From the NCBI GenBank assembly GCA_022759285.1, contig JAEMPM010000121.1, forward strand, positions 1-6,958: a stretch of 6,958 bases of DNA. The letters are read 5' to 3'. Position numbers and translations under genes: made by a program. The notes under the pieces were generated by a model. The model ran no database searches. It had not been told where the DNA came from and saw nothing but the letters and a program-made list of their open reading frames with translations. This document shows, one piece after another, positions 5,966 through 6,958 of the stretch (position 1 is the stretch's first letter; each line of letters opens with the position of its first letter). The DNA is from Thermocrinis sp. (GTDB lineage Bacteria > Aquificota > Aquificia > Aquificales > Aquificaceae).

Positions 5966-6902
5966 AAGCCTTTATGATCCTTGCCACTATGGGGTGTCTT
6001 ACTACATCCTCTCGTCCAAATTGGACAAAACCTATGCCTTCGATACCTTTGAGGATCTTTATTGCCTCCACTAAACCGGACTCTTCTTTTTTGGGTAGAT
6101 CTATCTGAGTTATGTCACCCGTAATTACCACCTTGGAGCCAAAACCTATCCTTGTTAAAAACATCTTCATCTGTTCCCGCGTGGAGTTTTGGGCCTCATC
6201 CAAGATTATAAAGGCGTCGTTTAGGGTTCTACCTCTCATGAAGGCTAGGGGGGCGATCTCTATAATGTTCCTTTCCAACATGTAGGCGGTTTTATCATAT
6301 CCCACCATATCATACAGTGCATCGTAAAGGGGACGAAGATAAGGGTCCACCTTTTCTGCTATGGTGCCCGGAAGGTAGCCCAACTTTTCTCCTGCTTCTA
6401 CCGCCGGTCTTGTTAGTATGATCTTGCTGATTTTGTTTTCCTTCATGAGGGCAAGAGCCATGGCTACTGCCAGGTAGGTTTTCCCCGTACCCGCTGGACC
6501 TATACCAAAGACAATATCCTTTTCCCTTATTTCCCTTATGTATATCCTTTGATTTTCTGTCTTTGGCACTATAGCTTTTTTTCTGTAAGTTATTAACACC
6601 ACCTCCTCTGCGTCAGGACTTAAACCCTCTGTGGTGCCCTTCACGAAAGCCTTTGCCCTCTCTCTTACCTCTCCACTGCTTAGGGGACCTTTAGCAAACT
6701 CCTCTAGAATTTCCCTTATAAACCTGCTCATATTCTGGACCTTTTCCTTCTCTCCCCTTATACGTATTTCGGTACCCCTTGCGAGGACTTTAACGCCAAA
6801 GAGTTGAGAAAATAGCTTTAGGTTCTCGTCGCCCCTTCCTACTATGGCATAAAATCTTTCGTCAAGGTCTCCGAGGTCTATGATCTCCTCTATCTTCTCC
6901 AT
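5871..6902 (-). CDS. phoH: PhoH-family ATPase (YbeZ type)
   Basis: This cytoplasmic P-loop ATPase of the PhoH/YbeZ group is the usual partner of YbeY and is thought to act in RNA metabolism, with a predicted helicase-like role. The 343 residues show an N-terminal KH-like region (about 15-70), a conserved TENQRIYI segment (115-122) before the P-loop, Walker A GPAGTGKT at 135-142, RPAVEAGEKLGYLPG at 165-179, Walker B FIILDEAQN at 231-239, and the sensor-like VITGDITQIDLP at 259-270. The fold ends near residue 317. After it comes a low-complexity tail (318-343) rich in Lys, Ser and Gln, most of which is encoded in DNA shared with ybeY. It is the first gene of the minus-strand cluster, with only a weak Shine-Dalgarno-like purine stretch before the ATG. 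Confidence 0.95.
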   Translation of the reverse strand: MEKIEEIIDLGDLDERFYAIVGRGDENLKLFSQLFGVKVLARGTEIRIRGEKEKVQNMSRFIREILEEFAKGPLSSGEVRERAKAFVKGTTEGLSPDAEEVVLITYRKKAIVPKTENQRIYIREIREKDIVFGIGPAGTGKTYLAVAMALALMKENKISKIILTRPAVEAGEKLGYLPGTIAEKVDPYLRPLYDALYDMVGYDKTAYMLERNIIEIAPLAFMRGRTLNDAFIILDEAQNSTREQMKMFLTRIGFGSKVVITGDITQIDLPKKEESGLVEAIKILKGIEGIGFVQFGREDVVRHPIVARIIKAYEEYEKKQSAGQEKGKRSRKQTSEQSSPQSP

Positions 6903-6912
6903 CTAACTCAAC

Positions 6913-6924
6913 TTTTAATTAAAA
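6913..6924. repeat. 12-bp perfect AT palindrome in the phoH leader
   Basis: TTTTAATTAAAA is a perfect palindrome lying between the phoH ATG and the candidate -10, sharing two bases with the latter. It could be an operator or an AT-rich melting region. With only A and T in it, chance is quite possible. Confidence 0.25.
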
Positions 6925-6951
6925 TATAAAACGCCCTTGGAAAAAATGCAA
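6923..6951 (-). promoter_or_regulatory. Candidate promoter for the phoH-led cluster
   Basis: On the minus strand, TTGCAT at 6946-6951 (3 of 6 to the -35 consensus) is followed after 17 nt by TATATT at 6923-6928 (5 of 6 to the -10). Transcription would begin near 6915-6916 and leave a leader of about 13 nt before the phoH ATG. This is the only AT-rich gap upstream of the cluster inside the window. The call is by eye; the -35 is weak. Confidence 0.4.
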
Positions 6952-6958
6952 GCAAGAT

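Larger units (their letters stand above)
432..6902 (-). other. Probable seven-gene operon
   Basis: phoH, ybeY, tkt, folE, holB, ricT and the radical SAM gene all run on the minus strand with junctions of -95, +8, -10, -4, -35 and -29 nt (negative means overlap). There is no room for terminators between them. folE, holB, ricT and the radical SAM gene each have a Shine-Dalgarno exactly 8 nt from the ATG inside the preceding gene, whereas phoH, ybeY and tkt do not. An internal promoter before tkt is possible. Confidence 0.75.

Noticed and set aside
6946..6958. ATG on the plus strand at the right edge as a divergent gene start
   Set aside because: Only four codons are visible before the window ends, so nothing can be supported.
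1..6958. tRNA, rRNA, CRISPR, insertion sequence or defence genes
   Set aside because: No repeats with regular spacing, no transposase-like frame and no cloverleaf-like segment were seen; coding genes fill nearly the whole window.

Overview
The window looks like a piece of a chromosome from a thermophilic bacterium, most likely of the phylum Aquificota (Aquifex/Hydrogenobacter/Thermocrinis type). This is an inference from very compact gene packing with overlapping ends, Lys/Glu-rich proteins of near-minimal length, moderate GC, and sequences that resemble Aquifex proteins from memory (YbeY, PhoH, GTP cyclohydrolase I). No database search was possible, so the taxonomic call is tentative.

Layout. 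One gene lies on the plus strand at the left edge: a short exported RlpA-like double-psi beta-barrel protein (44-448), with a candidate promoter just upstream (8-36). Everything else is on the minus strand. It reads from right to left as one tightly packed seven-gene cluster: phoH (6902-5871), ybeY (5965-5519), tkt (5510-3522), folE (3531-2971), holB (2974-2036), ricT/PSP1 (2070-1204) and a short RlmN/Cfr-like radical SAM gene (1232-432). Junctions are overlaps of 95, 10, 4, 35 and 29 nt, plus a single 8-nt gap between ybeY and tkt. A candidate promoter for the cluster lies at 6923-6951. The two transcription units converge, and their 3' ends overlap by 17 bp at 432-448, inside an 18-bp imperfect palindrome (426-443). 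No stretch longer than about 60 bases lacks a gene, and I see no RNA genes, mobile elements or CRISPR.

How the genes fit together. PhoH and YbeY are the classic rRNA/RNA-quality pair. RicT (YaaT family) is known in Bacillus as a partner of RNase Y, and holB-ricT is a widespread gene pair. The last gene belongs to a family that methylates an adenine in 23S rRNA and tRNA. Four of the seven genes therefore touch RNA processing or replication, while tkt (pentose phosphate supply) and folE (first step from GTP to folate-type pterins) provide nucleotide-related metabolism. The cluster is best read as a housekeeping operon, not a defence or mobile system.

The most unusual points are: a 95-nt overlap in which a low-complexity PhoH tail shares DNA with the YbeY N-terminus; a radical SAM protein that keeps all five RlmN cysteines but lacks the N-terminal domain; an extra cysteine cluster at the RicT C-terminus; an RlpA with Ser in place of the conserved His; and two genes (rlpA and tkt) with no Shine-Dalgarno but a -10 element placed so that the transcript would start at or next to the ATG.
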